64,000 nucleotides of DNA from Takashimella koratensis. Lineage: Eukaryota > Basidiomycota > Tremellomycetes > Trichosporonales > Tetragoniomycetaceae. Positions 24,989-36,568 of the stretch are shown here, one piece after another; position 1 is the stretch's first letter; each line of letters opens with the position of its first letter. The notes under the pieces are model-generated. The model made no database searches, was not told where the DNA came from, and saw only the letters and a list, made by a program, of their open reading frames with translations. Position numbers and translations under genes: made by a program. The stretch lies in the NCBI GenBank assembly GCA_003116875.1, contig BCKT01000002.1:1302001-1366000 (forward strand), read 5' to 3'.

Positions 24989-25304
24989 GGTGGGTGTACG
25001 GATGCGGGGTCGGGCTGTGGATGAGGATGAGAGAGTTGGTCAAGGTGACCTGGTCGATAGGGAGGTGGATGTAATGGATACAGTACGAAGGGTGAGATGA
25101 AGCGGTGACGTTGGAGGATAGGGATGGTGCACGATGAGCCTGAAACCGGTTGGCAGACCACTCTCCGGGTGAGGATGAAATCTCCGGCAGTCCGGCTAGT
25201 CTCGTCCTTTGGTGGAGGTGGTCCGCGCTTGATCCGTGTCGTTGATGCACACACACATTCACCTCCCTCATCCTCACCATTCATCATCAACAACATCAAC
25301 CACA
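24989..25304. promoter_or_regulatory. Divergent promoter between ARP3 and the FAD monooxygenase
   Basis: Only 316 bp separate the two start codons, so both promoters and leaders must fit here. No distinct element is recognised. Confidence 0.55.
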
Positions 25305-27132
25305 ATGGTCTTCAAGGTCGTCATCGTCGGAGCGGGCATGTGAGTGAAGCTGACGTGAAGGGGAACATGAGATGCACACCTGACTCGTCTGTCTCACCAG
25401 AGCCGGCTTGGCCGTGGCGCACGCTCTCGAACGTGCAAAGAAAGAAGACAAGGTAAAGGATCTCCAAGTGATTGTTTATGAGAGACGACAAGGTAGAGCC
25501 AGCTTGAGCTCGCCCAGAGAACGATCATTAGCTGATATCAACATCTCAGAGGAGTCGAGCTTCCAAAAGTACCCCATCCACATCGCTCCAGTAAGTGTTC
25601 GGCACGATCGATCACTGGCCTCAACGACCCTTCCCTACTGACCTTTAAAGGACGGTCGAGAGGCTCTGTCCAGCCTCCTCTCAGACTCGAGCATGGACAA
25701 GCTCCTCACTCTCACATCCCACGGGATCGACCAAGGCGGGATCATCATGTTCAACCCGCAGCGCAAGCGGCTCTTCGGTGTCAACCGATACGTAGGGGAA
25801 CAGCCTCAGTTTGCCCATCGATGGGTGCTCAAGGAAGTCCTTGAGGAAGGTGTGGATGTTCGACGCGGGAAGACTGTTGTTCGCGTCAAGTCGACTGGAA
25901 ACAAGGAGGAAGTTGTATTCGAGGACGGCGCGTCGGAGATCGCTGACCTCGTCATTGGTAAGTCAGCTCTCCGTGTTCAAGACAAGCAAGCTAATTATAT
26001 TCAGGTGCCGACGGCCTCGGCTCCATCATTCGGGCCCAACTCCACCCTGCCGCATCCCGTTTCCCTCTTCTGCCCAACATCGTGGTCCAATTCAAGCTCG
26101 CCACCACTGGCCACGCTCTTCGCCTCCCTGGGGAACACATGATCAACATGATGCACGGGACCAAGGGCTACAGCCTCCTCCTTGTTCCATTCCAGGGATC
26201 CCCACTCCCTCCCTTTCCCTCCTTCTCACAGCGTATCAACACCGCCAATCCATTCATGGACGACCCGCACGGAGCGTCTCGCACGGCGTGGTCACCGCTG
26301 CTCAAGGCGCTGGACGAGCCTAACCCCGAATATGTGTTTGGAAACATCACGATGTCAGCGTTCCCTCAGTGGGAGGATATGACGCAGGAAGCGTGGATAG
26401 CCCGCATTTCAGAGATTCTCAAGACCGACAATACCGACAAATCTCTCGAGTGCTTGGTGACACATGCAATCATCCCAGAGACGGTCGGGGCGTGGCAGAT
26501 TGTCAGTTGGGACGAGACGAGACCTGTGCCGTACTCGGGCAGGAGGATTGTGCTTATCGGCGATGCTATGCACGCGATGCCGCCGCAGGGGTAGGTGCAT
26601 GTTAGCTCAGATGACTTGCTGAGAAGCTCACGTACTGACATTGTTACAGAGGGGTGGGGGGCAGTACCGCCTTCTTCGACGCCGACCAAGTGACCAAGGC
26701 TTTGCTGGCTTCCAAGGAACTCGGAGGGAGTGGTACGTACCCTTCTCCACTTCATGGTCGCACTCTGCTCACTCAGCACAGGTGGCGACCTCACCTCTCA
26801 GCTCATGACCTTCCACAAAGAAATGGTCGTCCGAGCCCGTGGCTATACTCAGGACGCTAAACGTCGACTCAGGCTTGTCTCGGCGACAGGGGTACGCCTT
26901 GTCATTGTTCATTCATTACTCTACGTCATGAACTGGCTGTCACCGCTAGCCAACTGGGTCAGTTGGGTCGGCTGCTTCGACTACGAAGGCTTGGGACCTC
27001 AGCTGACAACTTTTCAGGTGCTCAACGGGTCTGTCTGCTTTTACCTTTCGGAGGTGGCAATAGCTGACAACTTGCAGGGGTCGTGAAGCGGCTAGGCGCA
27101 AAAAGGCCCTAGCTGCCAAGAAGAATACCTGA
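25305..27132 (+). CDS. FAD-dependent monooxygenase (salicylate-hydroxylase-like)
   Basis: Flavoprotein hydroxylase of the PHBH group, likely acting on an aromatic or polyketide-like substrate with NAD(P)H and O2; the substrate is unknown. Eight exons (25305-25339, 25401-25590, 25651-25957, 26005-26590, 26650-26732, 26782-26891, 27018-27028, 27078-27132) give 383 aa. Seen: FVVIVGAGIAGLAVAHAL-type Rossmann start (FKVVIVGAGIAGLAVAHAL in this protein), GADGLGSIIR (DG motif), and RRIVLIGDAMHAMPPQGGVG (GD motif that binds FAD ribityl). The last part, with an 11-nt exon giving VLNGG and then REAARRKKALAAKKNT, is the best frame-consistent reading but less certain. No signal peptide or membrane anchor is evident. 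Flanking genes are housekeeping, so context gives no pathway. Confidence 0.86.
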
Positions 27133-27371
27133 GCGGGGTGACTTGTGTGTACGCCTCAAGTGACCCGCTCGATGTCGCTTTGTTTCTCTTTGCGACTACA
27201 TGTCCTCTGTCTCCAAAACATCACCTCGCGTGCACCAACTCGATACCCTGTAAGATAAATGGACAATATGATATCATGAATAACGAAAGCTCCAAGAAAG
27301 ATATGATGGCGTTGTGATGAATGCCTGATGTACTGTGTTTTCCTTGCGCCCAACCAAACCCGCAACAGTAT

Positions 27372-30300
27372 TTACGCCTTAACATCCACGCGTTTTCTCT
27401 TTGTCCGTCCGTCCTCAATCCTCTTCCTGACCGCCTCCTCATCCATCCCTTCCTCCTCCAACAACCCCGCGACATGATCACTCTCCCATCGACCTTTGAT
27501 AAACCTGAGCGCGGCCATGTTATACCCGATCCGCTGACGGTGGCGGTTGAGCGCGTCACGCAGGTGGGTGCGGAGCGAAACGAGACGAGTACGCATGAGC
27601 CGGTTAGATACAATTTGAGGCTGGTGGGTTCTAACGAGGAAGAGCAGGAGTCGAGAAGTGAGGATGACGTCGCGGTCCTGTGAATTATCAAACCTGCGTC
27701 AGCGACAGTACTCCTGTCTATACGAATCTGAAACAAAGCACAAACCCAAAACTCACCTTCCCCGCCCACTCGTCCAAGTACGACAACAGGCTGACTACCT
27801 GTCTAAATGGCAGAACCAACAATGCGTCCTCCATCTGCGCTGCGGGAATCTTCTTCATCGTGAGGTACACATGCTCGTCCGCGTCGATATCTCCCCTCGC
27901 GATCAGCTCGGCGTTCCTTGTCGGTTTCGGTAAACTCGCTGCAGCTTCCTCGCCAAGCTTGGCGACCTCCGCCTCGTACTCTTCGATCGCGGCGCGGTCC
28001 GCATCTGCGAGCTCGAGTGCCTCCATGATCCGTTCACCCGCCATCAGGCTCTCCGCAGTCTGTTTCTGCACCGCCTCGACGCTGTCGCCAGCACTAGGTC
28101 CGAGATCGTCCCCGTCCTCGCCCATGTCAAGGGGCCCTCGGTTGTTCATTGTCTCGGCGAGGTTGGCATCGTATGCAGCCTCCAACTCGCGCTCGCGCTC
28201 TTCCTCGAGGAATAGGGGCTCTTCTGTCTTTTCCCAGATTCGAATAGACTTGTCATGAGAACCAGAAACGACAAAAGTGCCGTGGTTGGAGACAGCCAGT
28301 GCCCAGATTTCCGCGTGGTGACCTTCAAGCTTTTGGATGAGTTCAAACTGTTACGTGATCGTCAGCTTAGTGCCTTGAAAGTCTATCAGCTGTACTACAC
28401 TACTCACCTTGTCACCGTCCCAGTATTTGAGCAACTTGTCCTTTCCCACTGTCCAGAAGTAATGGCTGTTCTTCTCAAACGCAACCTGCATGACGCTATC
28501 GTCGTGGGCAAAGATGGACTTGTGGCAATCACCAAAGTCAAGACCCCAGATCTTTACGTTCTTGTCCGCCGAACACGTCACAATCAGTTTGGAGTCGGAC
28601 GAGATGTCCAGGGAGAGGACGGGCAACTATATTAAGGTTAGCTATCGCACAATTTCATACCTGGTTTCATAGTGTGGACCCACCTTGTGGCCGTAGAGGG
28701 AGAGGAAGAATTTGAGCGTGTCTTGAAAAAAGATCTTGACTGTCGAGTCGAGGAGAGAAACTGCCAAGAACCTCCCATCAGGGCTGTACTTGACAGCCAG
28801 CACGTCGTCGGTCATCTTGAGCGTTTTGACGTGGACCAAAGCAAGCTGCTTGTTCTTGTACTGCACCGATGGTCAGCTGATGTACAGACTCTCTCTACCA
28901 AAGCCCCTTCATCAACCGTGAACCACTCATCTGTCGACACTCACAATAGTCTCCACACCCAGCCTACTAACAACCCTCTCTCCCTCTCCTTCCTCGCGCA
29001 TCTCAAAGTCCCAAAACTTGACGTCCTTATCGGCGCTCCCACTGACCAAACCCCTCCCGTCCGGCCGGACGTGCACGCTCCACACGGGTCCGGAATGCGA
29101 CGCATATGTCGCGAGCAGCGTTGAGGCGGCGATATCGTATAACAATAGTTCACCCGATTTCGTGCCAACCACCACGTGTCGATCTCCGGGAAGGAAAGTC
29201 GCGCAGAGAGCGTAACCGCATTCGACAGTACGCAGGCAGGCGGTGGTGCGTGCGTTCCAGACTTTGAGAGTGCCAGAGGCCGCAGAGGCGATGACTTGGT
29301 CGTCGGACGAGACGCAGAGAGCGCGGATATCTTGCCTGTGACCAGGGAGCTCGATCGAGTGAGTCTTCTCGGGCTCGGGGTTCGATCCATCGGCAAGCTT
29401 GGAAGCTTTTCGGGCAGCCGGGGAGGGTGCCGGGATTGAGTACGCCTCGAGCGAGTTGTTGGCCAGGGCGAGGAGAAGCTGACAAAAGCATGTCAGCTAA
29501 GAAAGTTTCGATCAGGTACAACCAAAACTTACCGAGAAGCCCTTGCCACCATCCTCAGGCGAAAGCGAGAAGCTCTTGACCTTTGCATTCGCCCTGACGG
29601 TACACCAAGTCGTCACCCTCTCTTCCCACTTGACTACCTCATCCTCTCCCTCATTCACATCCACCTCTTCCTCGATGGCCGTGCCCTTTTTCTTGCCCTT
29701 CTCGCGCTCGCGCTTCTTTCTGCGCTGCCGTTTCGCGCTGACTTCCTCTTCGCTGCGGAGACGGAGGACCGCAGTTGTTCGGTCAGAGGTCTGGGCGAGG
29801 ATGAGTGGATGGGAAGGGTGGAATGCGAGTTGGGTGACTGGGTGGGTCGAGGATGGGAGGGGGATTTGGCATAGCGGGTGGACCATTGTCGGTAGCTGTT
29901 GAAGGGATAGGTCAGCTGCAGCTCCACTAACCAAAAATGTAGCGGTGACTCCTCACCTCTCCCTGTTCGTTCTCTGCCAATCCCTTGGCAAGCGCCGCTC
30001 GCTCAATCGTCCACGCCTTGACCTCTCCATCGCCCGATCCCGTCAACACGATCCACCTCCCATCGACTCTCTCCTCGCCCTCCCCATCCTCTGCACTCTC
30101 AGACACCTCCTCCCTCTCCTCCTTCACTGCGCAGCTGGTCACCTCCCCGCGTCCGACGACTACTGTCTGCACGCAGTGCTGCGTCGACAAATCCCACAGC
30201 TTGAGGTAGGTATCTCTGCTGCTGGTCACGAGGAACCCTGGGTGCGCGGCGGCCGGGAGAGTCGGGTGAGGCAAGAAGTTGATAGTCGTCACTGGCCCCC

Positions 30301-30897
30301 TGTGTCCTCGGAGTCGGAAAAGACCAACCTCGGCTACACGGTCCCAGACAACGACCTCGCCCTCGGTTCCACCACTAGCAAGGCGCGCGCCGTCCGCGTC
30401 CCACGCGAGCGCAGTGACGCTTTTCTTGTGTCCGTTGAAGGTGACGTACTCGGTCGCTTCGGTCTCAGGGGAGGAAGGGTCAAAACCCCATAGTCGGATA
30501 GAGCCGTCGGTGTAGGAGACGGCAAAGGTTTGAGGGGAGGTGGAAGCGGATGAAGTGGGTGTGGGGGCGGGAGAGAGCGCGGTGATTGGTGAAGTGAGGC
30601 CAGCTGAATGCCACATGGACACCTGCAAATCTCGTCAGCGCACATCTCTCAAGCGTCTGAATGCTTTTGAGATGTCCTAGTTACGCACCATCTCTCCTCG
30701 CTTGACGTCCCAGACGAGGACATCCTCCCAAGCTGCGACATAAGCCAACCGGCCGTTGTAAGACGAGTTTGCCGTGGGCGAACACACGATACCAAAGGCC
30801 TGTGGGGTGGTTCAGCTGCGATCCTGGAAGCTAGAACAACTTGTGAGATACTTATACACACCTGAGTGGGCCCATGGCGCATGTATGAGCGGACCAT
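27372..30897 (-). CDS. UTP12: U3 snoRNP WD-repeat protein Utp12 (Dip2)
   Basis: Subunit of the UTP-B part of the small-subunit processome, needed for 18S rRNA maturation in the nucleolus. Nine exons (30862-30897, 30689-30799, 29957-30622, 29533-29895, 28945-29478, 28684-28860, 28408-28626, 27757-28347, 27372-27677) give 1000 aa, close to yeast Utp12 (943). The start [17 protein letters not shown] matches the family N-terminus. About twelve WD units are visible, such as [69 protein letters not shown] and [20 protein letters not shown]. They are followed by the C-terminal Utp12 domain with MALRF-like helical segments. A Lys/Arg-rich stretch near residue 320 could be a nucleolar signal. The ATG at 30897 is preferred over an upstream in-frame one at 30951 because of this N-terminal match. 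Confidence 0.95.
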
Positions 30898-31130
30898 GCT
30901 TGCTCGATGGTCTTGTTGGTGGTAAAGGGAGTGGGAGGTGGAGAGCAACATCGTCCGCCGTCAAAAATGTAAAGAATTTTAAAATGGTGGAGGTAAGATC
31001 ACGTGATGATTCTCCGATTGCAACAACCCAGACCATTAAGTTGTTTTCCCAATAATGTTCATCGTTGTGGCTGTTGGTTGGTACTGTACATGTGGTACAA
31101 AGTCGGTCAAGATCTGGATCTGAAGACGGT

Positions 31131-31979
31131 CTATAGCACCCGGCTCAGTTCCCAGAGTACGACCAGCCCCGCAGTCACTGTGACAACAACCATCAACTGC
31201 ATGTCATGAACGACGCTGGTTCCCGTGCTCCACTTGACCGTCCCATCGCCAGTGGACTCGGTGGTGCCGGAAGTCCCTGAACCGCCAGTAACCCAGCCAA
31301 CCGCCGCGGTCGTTGCGAGCGTCGCTACGACATTGTCACCTGCTTCAGAGACATGAGTCCAAGCGCTCGCTTCGGAAGCCGAGGGAATGACCACGATCGT
31401 CGAACTCCCTCCCCAACCCGACTCCATCGACTCGCTCTGTCCTCCCGAGATCGACTGCATCGCGCCGGTGCTGGTGACTTCGTACTCGGACCCGGTCTGG
31501 GTCGTCCAGTAGGTCACCAGCGTCTCGATGATCTCGATCGTACTGTAGTACGTGGAGCTCATGAGGACCGGGGTCGGGTGGTACTCGATGATCCAGACCG
31601 TTCCTTGCTGGGTAACAGTGGAGGTCACGATCTCGACCGAGTAGATGGTCTGGGTGACCGTGGTCGAGTCGGTGATGTAGGTCGTGACGTAGCAGGGGAC
31701 AGAGGTGATGGAAACAATGGTGGTGGTGACAGTCGCAGCTTGAAGAGTGGTCTCGGTAGACCCGCCGCAGTCGCCGTCACCGCACCGCGCGGCGAGGGTG
31801 GGAGCGGGGAGGGAAGGGTCAGCGGAGGAACCGGGAGCAGCAGTGAGAGTGGGTTCCGCGGAGAGAAGGGAGTTGGCGGTCGCCATGGGCTCTGCGGGAG
31901 GTGGGGACCCAGAAAGAGGAGATGCGGAGATGCGAACTATCGCGCAGAGGAGGAAGACGAGGAGGATTGTGGTGCGCAT
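31131..31979 (-). CDS. Ser/Thr-rich cell-surface protein with probable GPI anchor
   Basis: Single exon, 282 aa. N-terminal signal peptide (MRTTILLVFLLCAIVRISA), then a Pro/Ala/Ser segment, a CGDGDCGG cysteine pair, a long region of Thr/Val/Ile/Tyr (YVTTYITDSTTVTQTIYS and similar), and a Ser/Gly/Thr-rich stretch. It ends in a hydrophobic tail (QLMVVVTVTAGLVVLWEL) typical of a GPI-attachment signal. This composition suits an O-glycosylated wall or membrane-surface protein. No catalytic domain is recognised. It lies between UTP12 and array B. The assembly gap sits in its promoter. Confidence 0.82.
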   Translation of the reverse strand: MRTTILLVFLLCAIVRISASPLSGSPPPAEPMATANSLLSAEPTLTAAPGSSADPSLPAPTLAARCGDGDCGGSTETTLQAATVTTTIVSITSVPCYVTTYITDSTTVTQTIYSVEIVTSTVTQQGTVWIIEYHPTPVLMSSTYYSTIEIIETLVTYWTTQTGSEYEVTSTGAMQSISGGQSESMESGWGGSSTIVVIPSASEASAWTHVSEAGDNVVATLATTAAVGWVTGGSGTSGTTESTGDGTVKWSTGTSVVHDMQLMVVVTVTAGLVVLWELSRVL

Positions 31980-32473
31980 AACGGCGTGTAAGAGGAGATC
32001 AAGTGGAGTAGTGAGGGGTTGAATGAGAAGCTGGAAACGGTTGTTATGGAAGGGGTATGGGATGGCTTGGGGGGGGGGGNNNNNNNNNNNNNNNNNNNNN
32101 NNNNNNNNNNNNNNNNNNNNNNNNNNNNNNNNNNNNNNNNNNNNNNNNNNNNNNNNNNNNNNNNNNNNNNNNNNNNNNNNGGTTGTGGGGAATGGGAGTG
32201 TGAGCGGAGAGAGATGAGATTTAGCGGACGCGGAGGGATAAAGTGCGATGGCAGCCAGATTGTAGTAAGAGTAGGTGTTTGGTTGGCCAGATCTCATTTC
32301 AAAGGAAGGATCTCTGTTGGTGTTGCACCTTAGACAAAGGTCTGTCCTGCACAAACGAGGTCTTGTCTAACTCCACTTCAGCTCCATAACTGTACAACTG
32401 TGCACATTAAACTGTGCGCGCCTGTCTCAGGGAGCCCACGAAGAGCGAGCAAACATACTGCCCCATCCTCGGT
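31980..32473. other. Spacer containing an assembly gap of 101 N (32080-32180)
   Basis: A poly-G run of about ten bases leads straight into 101 unknown bases, so the gap probably reflects a homopolymer or G-rich stretch that failed to assemble. It separates the GPI-type protein from array B. No gene is visible in the known bases. Confidence 0.9.
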
Positions 32474-33116
32474 TCAGTGCTCCGCACCTTGAATGCAATA
32501 GCGTCTCCCGCCAGAGTCTATACAGCTATCTCTATCCGACCTATGTATGATTGTTGAAGAGGATGAAGAAGAGACTGGGGCCGGTGGAGGGGTGGTGCTC
32601 GTGCTCGAGGTGAGTGCAATATCAACTGGCTTTGTGGCGGTCTGTGCGGAGGCGGAGGTAGTCACGGACGGTAGTGAGGTTGTCGTTCCCCTGTCTCACA
32701 TGGGCGACAGAACGTGAGCGATGGACAGTATGTACAGTATGAGAAGAGCACAGACTTACACCGTGGCGGTGGGTTGAGAGCAGGTAAGACTACCTGACAT
32801 GGTTGAGAGCGGGCTTGTCGTGACCCACTGTGACGTACATAAGCATTGTGAGATCATGAGGCTGCTGCATTCTGTCGGGAGCTGAGAACCGGAAGTGAGA
32901 GGGAGGCAGCAGCTGGGGTACAGGGATTCGTAGGGTCCTATCCATCGACACTGAAGACTTTGCTCAGCAGGTGGCGGGAAGACGAGGGCTTGGACTCACG
33001 TTGTATGCGGCATACCGTGAGCTAAAAGACACTGGCGCCTCAAGAGAAACGACTTGCTGCGATGCGCGGGTGAAGCCCGCGATACAGAGGATCGCAACAA
33101 GGTATTGCAGCCACAT
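32474..33116 (-). CDS. Array B copy 1 (B1): predicted Cys-rich secreted protein
   Basis: Three exons (33000-33116, 32760-32950, 32474-32690) encode 174 aa. Signal peptide MWLQYLVAILCIAGFTRA, VSLEAPVSFSSRYAAYN, then CRWIGPYESLYPSCCLPLTS, ECSS, SQCLCTSQWVTTSP, MSGSLTC, then a Thr/Ser/Pro-rich segment, and the C-terminal DSCIDSGGRRYCIQGAEH. All nine family cysteines are present. The C-terminus is shared with B2, marking these two as close relatives. Function unknown. Confidence 0.85.
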
Positions 33117-33522
33117 CGGATTGTATAGCAGGGGTGTGGACAGCTTTAAACGAGGTGCAGCCATGTACCAAATTGGTGTGGAGTGGTGCGGGGTGCGGTG
33201 GCGATTTAGCATGGTTGGCTATGACCGTTTGGCCGAGATGATGCCATGCAGGAGAGGAGTGGGTGTCAAAGGAATGGATGTGGAGATGGTCAACGGAGAA
33301 AGTGAAAGGGTTAGATGTTTCACGTGGATGGGGTAACGTGTGACTGTTGGATGCCCACGCCTGAGACAAGGACTGCAATTGGCAGGGTCTGCTACAGCGC
33401 AGATCCCAACCCTTGGACCCGGTGCAGTCCAGTGACAAGCTGCGACACCGCTGAGACAAAGCCGCACTGCGCTCGTGTGAACGAGTTATTTACGTTTGTG
33501 TTAAGTTGGGAGATCTCTGATT
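33117..33522. other. Spacer between B1 and B2
   Basis: About 400 bp containing the B1 promoter. No gene is recognised. Confidence 0.4.
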
Positions 33523-34147
33523 CTAGTGTTCAATTGATTGTTCGCAGTATCGTTTCATCGAGTCAACGCCTCTGCATTCATCAATCGAGCCCACGTGCGT
33601 CGCCGAGGGGGTAGTCGATTCTGCTACCAGGGCTGGCTGGCTTGGTGTTTGGACAGGGGTGGACGAGGTTGAGCTTGTAGTTGAGGCCGCTGGAGAAGTG
33701 GTAGATTTGTGAGGAGATAACCATCAGCTGCTTGCACTTCAACCAAAGCAGTTTTGCATGGACATTCAGCCTGACTTAGTCAACGCTAGTCGCCTGTGCG
33801 CAAGTCAAGCTTCCAGACATTGTCGCCCCTGGACTCGTAGTGACCCATACTGACGAGCACGCACACTGGGACACTGCGAGACTGCTGCATTGGGAAGGAA
33901 GAGACGACGAGATCGTCAACGGCAGGCAACAGTCGGCGTAGAGGGCGTTGAAAGCGCCAACATATCGACACTAAAGTGTGAAAGAGTTAGGATAACCAAG
34001 CGTGGCGTTGAGTGAGCGACGGGGACTCACATTGTAGGCGGCGTATCGAGAGCTGAAACTCGCCGGGTCTTCTAAGGCAACGACAGCTTGCGAGGGACTC
34101 TGAGCGTGCACCGCCCTGCTCAAGAGTAACGGGACGATGAACAGCAA
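33523..34147 (-). pseudogene. Array B copy 2 (B2), lacking a start codon and a clean second splice site
   Basis: Exon 1 sequence (34031-34147) reads LFIVPLLLSRAVHAQ, then VALEDPASFSSRYAAYN, but where the ATG should be there is CTG-TAA-TTG and no in-frame ATG exists upstream. Exon 2 (from 33970) reads CRYVGAFNALYADCCLPLT through CACSSVWVTTSP and MSGSLTCAQATS, then runs into a stop. The expected GTAAGT donor is absent, with only a poor GTTGAC. Exon 3 coding sequence survives and ends DECRGVDSMKRYCEQSIEH. The cysteine framework is intact, so loss is recent. Confidence 0.75.
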
Positions 34148-34380
34148 TTACAGAGGGGTGTCCAGCTTGTGGGGAGGAAAGAAGGTGGTGAAAGATGGGC
34201 AGTTGGTCATATTGTAGCCGCCTTGATAAGAGGTAGGGGGCACCTGAACGATTGCAACGAGTCAAAAGGAGGTTATGGAAGGGGAGGCCGAGATACCAAA
34301 GGAATGCTATGAGCATGAAATGAACCACAGAATGGTAGACTTCGGGCTCGTTGTTCGTAACATTCTCCGTTACACACGGT

Positions 34381-35056
34381 TCAAGCATTCGCACAGCGTA
34401 TGCCAGCGCCATTATCAGGGACTAAGGGGTTACGGTTACACAGGGGCTGACGGTCGGCTTGATGGTCTACAGAATGGGTTTGCGTGACTACTGGGGTGAC
34501 AGACGGACTGGGAGTTGGAGTAGGTGTTGGCGTAGGAGTGACAGAAGGAGTGAAGTGTGTCGATGACGCGATTGAAGACGTGAAAGAGCTGCGGGTATCA
34601 AAAGTCAGAAGCCTGCAACTCTTTGATACATGGAGACACGTCTCAACCTACGTAGTCGCTTGAGCGCAAGATAATGTGCCGGAAATAGTGTTAGTTGGAC
34701 TCGTCGTCACCCAGGTTGGGGTGCAAGTACACGTTTCTCCCATTGTAAGGCTTGAGCAGGCGGGCGGAAGAGTCGATCCACTTGTCAAGGGGAGACAACA
34801 CTCTGCGTAAAGGGAGTTGAACGGTCCGTTGTTTCTGCACTGCGATGTGTCAGATAGGTAGCTACCAAAGGCAAAGATGTGAAGTCGAAAATCTCAAGAG
34901 TGTAGGACACTGGCGTGCGACAAGAGGAGTAACATGACTCACATTTAGTGCGTCATACCGGTCTCGAAAAGAGGCAGGGGACTCGAGCGTGATCATAGCA
35001 GCACGCACAGGAAAGACCATTGATATCAACAATGTTCCAAACCTCGCTAACTTCAT
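34381..35056 (-). CDS. Array B copy 3 (B3): predicted Cys-rich secreted protein
   Basis: Three exons (34943-35056, 34652-34839, 34381-34588) encode 169 aa. Signal peptide MKLARFGTLLISMVFPVRA, ITLESPASFRDRYDALN, CRNNGPFNSLYAECCLPLTS, TCTCTPTWVTTSP, SGTLSCAQATT, then a Pro-Thr repeat (TPTPTPTPTPSPS) and a C-terminal LCNRNPLVPDNGAGIRC pair. The Pro-Thr repeat suggests an extended O-glycosylated stalk. Function unknown. Confidence 0.85.
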
Positions 35057-35393
35057 GTCACGACAAACAATGTATGTAGACGTTGAGGTGTCAGCCCTCT
35101 CCGGGTATCAAGCGGCACGTGTTATGAATGCTGGCGTCTAGAATGTGGGCGAGGTGCGACGATGCAATGAGAGTCGGCTGGCATGAAGCGATGTGTGCTG
35201 TTGGATCCACAAAAGTCGTAGATCCCCCGTGTCATGAAATACCAGTGTGCGACAAAACTGCAAACAAGTCTTCATGAAAGGTGCTACCGACGAGAGAAAG
35301 GAAAACGGACATCGGGTTGTGACAGCACTCGGAGCTGACATCCAAAGGAGGAGCAAGAGTGATCTGCTCCCGCGAACAACCCCCCAACCACTT
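35057..35393. other. Spacer between B3 and B4
   Basis: About 340 bp with the B3 promoter. Nothing else is recognised. Confidence 0.4.
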
Positions 35394-36108
35394 TCAATAT
35401 GACCTGCACCGTTTTCTCAAACCTGTCGTATCATCGTACGCGCGATCGCACTTGGGACCAGAATTAGACCCATCTCCGTCCTCGTCTTTGGTATATGTCG
35501 AACTAGGCGCAGCTGCAGCTGGAGGAGAACTAGTGGGGGTTGGAGTCGGCGTCGGAGTGGAAGTGGGTGTAGGTGTCACAGATGGTGTGTGGGTCGAGGA
35601 GGTTGTTGCAGAAGTCGTTGACGATGTCGAGCTGTGGCTGTGTTACCTAATGACAGCAAGCGAAGGGGTGGAGCATCGACCTCAGGTGTAAGGTTCCCCA
35701 CGCTTACCTGGCTGTAGATGCTTGGGGGCAAGACAATGTACCTGACATTGTTCTCAAAGGGCTCGTCGTCACCCAAGACGAAGTGCATGTGCATGTCTGT
35801 CTTGCTGTAAGGCTAGAACATGCGGAGGGCAGCGTCGAGCCGATGGTCAAGGGGAGACAGCATTCGGCGTATAAGGAATTGAATGGTCCGTTGCCCCGGC
35901 ACTACACAGGTTAGCAGATGCACAGGTGTTTGGATACAATAATCTTCCCGAAGCAATACATGAGACACAAGCTTACATTCAAGGCTTGGTAGCGCGATTG
36001 GAATGATCCGGGAGACTCTAACGAAGCAGTGGTCGTCGCCAGGATAAGAGCTGGTCGAAGTAATAGCAGGTAGATCCCGGAGGCAACCATGGTTTTCCTC
36101 ACCCTCAT
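35394..36108 (-). CDS. Array B copy 4 (B4): predicted Cys-rich secreted protein
   Basis: Three exons (35977-36108, 35708-35901, 35394-35637) encode 189 aa. The N-terminus MRVRKTMVASGIYLLLLRPA gives a basic n-region and hydrophobic core; a second in-frame ATG at 36090 is an alternative start. Then SLESPGSFQSRYQALN, CRGNGPFNSLYAECCLPLTI, TCTCTSSWVTTSP, MSGTLSCPQAST, a Thr/Pro/Ala-rich linker, and GPKCDRAYDDTTGLRKRC at the end. It is most like B3 in exons 1 and 2. The exon 3 acceptor has two CAG options six bases apart that keep the frame. Confidence 0.85.
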
Positions 36109-36568
36109 CGCGCCAAGATCTTCGATCGCGCCAACTGATCACCTTGCGACAAGACTTTTGTCGATCATAAGCTGTTGTGCTGATCCGAGCTAGTTGTAAT
36201 GGCGCAGGGGCTTGGAGGGAGGGATCTGCATTTGTTGGCATCGCCCGATGAACGCCGATCACAACAGGTAGGATGCGACACAGCCGTGTCGAGGGATTGA
36301 GAAGAAAGGTGGGAGTCAGGTATAAAGGATGAGAGGTGTCGCAGATTGTGTGAGGGTGCAGACTGTTAAAGGAGGGCATGTGGGCGATTCGCGAAGGGGG
36401 CTCTACTACTGCAACATGAAGGGGAGAGCTGGTTTACCTCATCCATGTGGCGCTGCCTGTTCTGCTTCCGGCCTTCATTACACTACCTACTGAGTCGCCC
36501 GTCTGGGTCAAGTGTGACATCCGAAACTGCATGACGGTGGTATGAATAGCTCTGCTGACTGCCTATCA
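36109..36568. other. Spacer between B4 and B5
   Basis: About 460 bp. It contains TATAAAGGATGAG near 36318-36330, related to the AAAGGATGA sequence seen in other array spacers. No gene is recognised. Confidence 0.4.
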
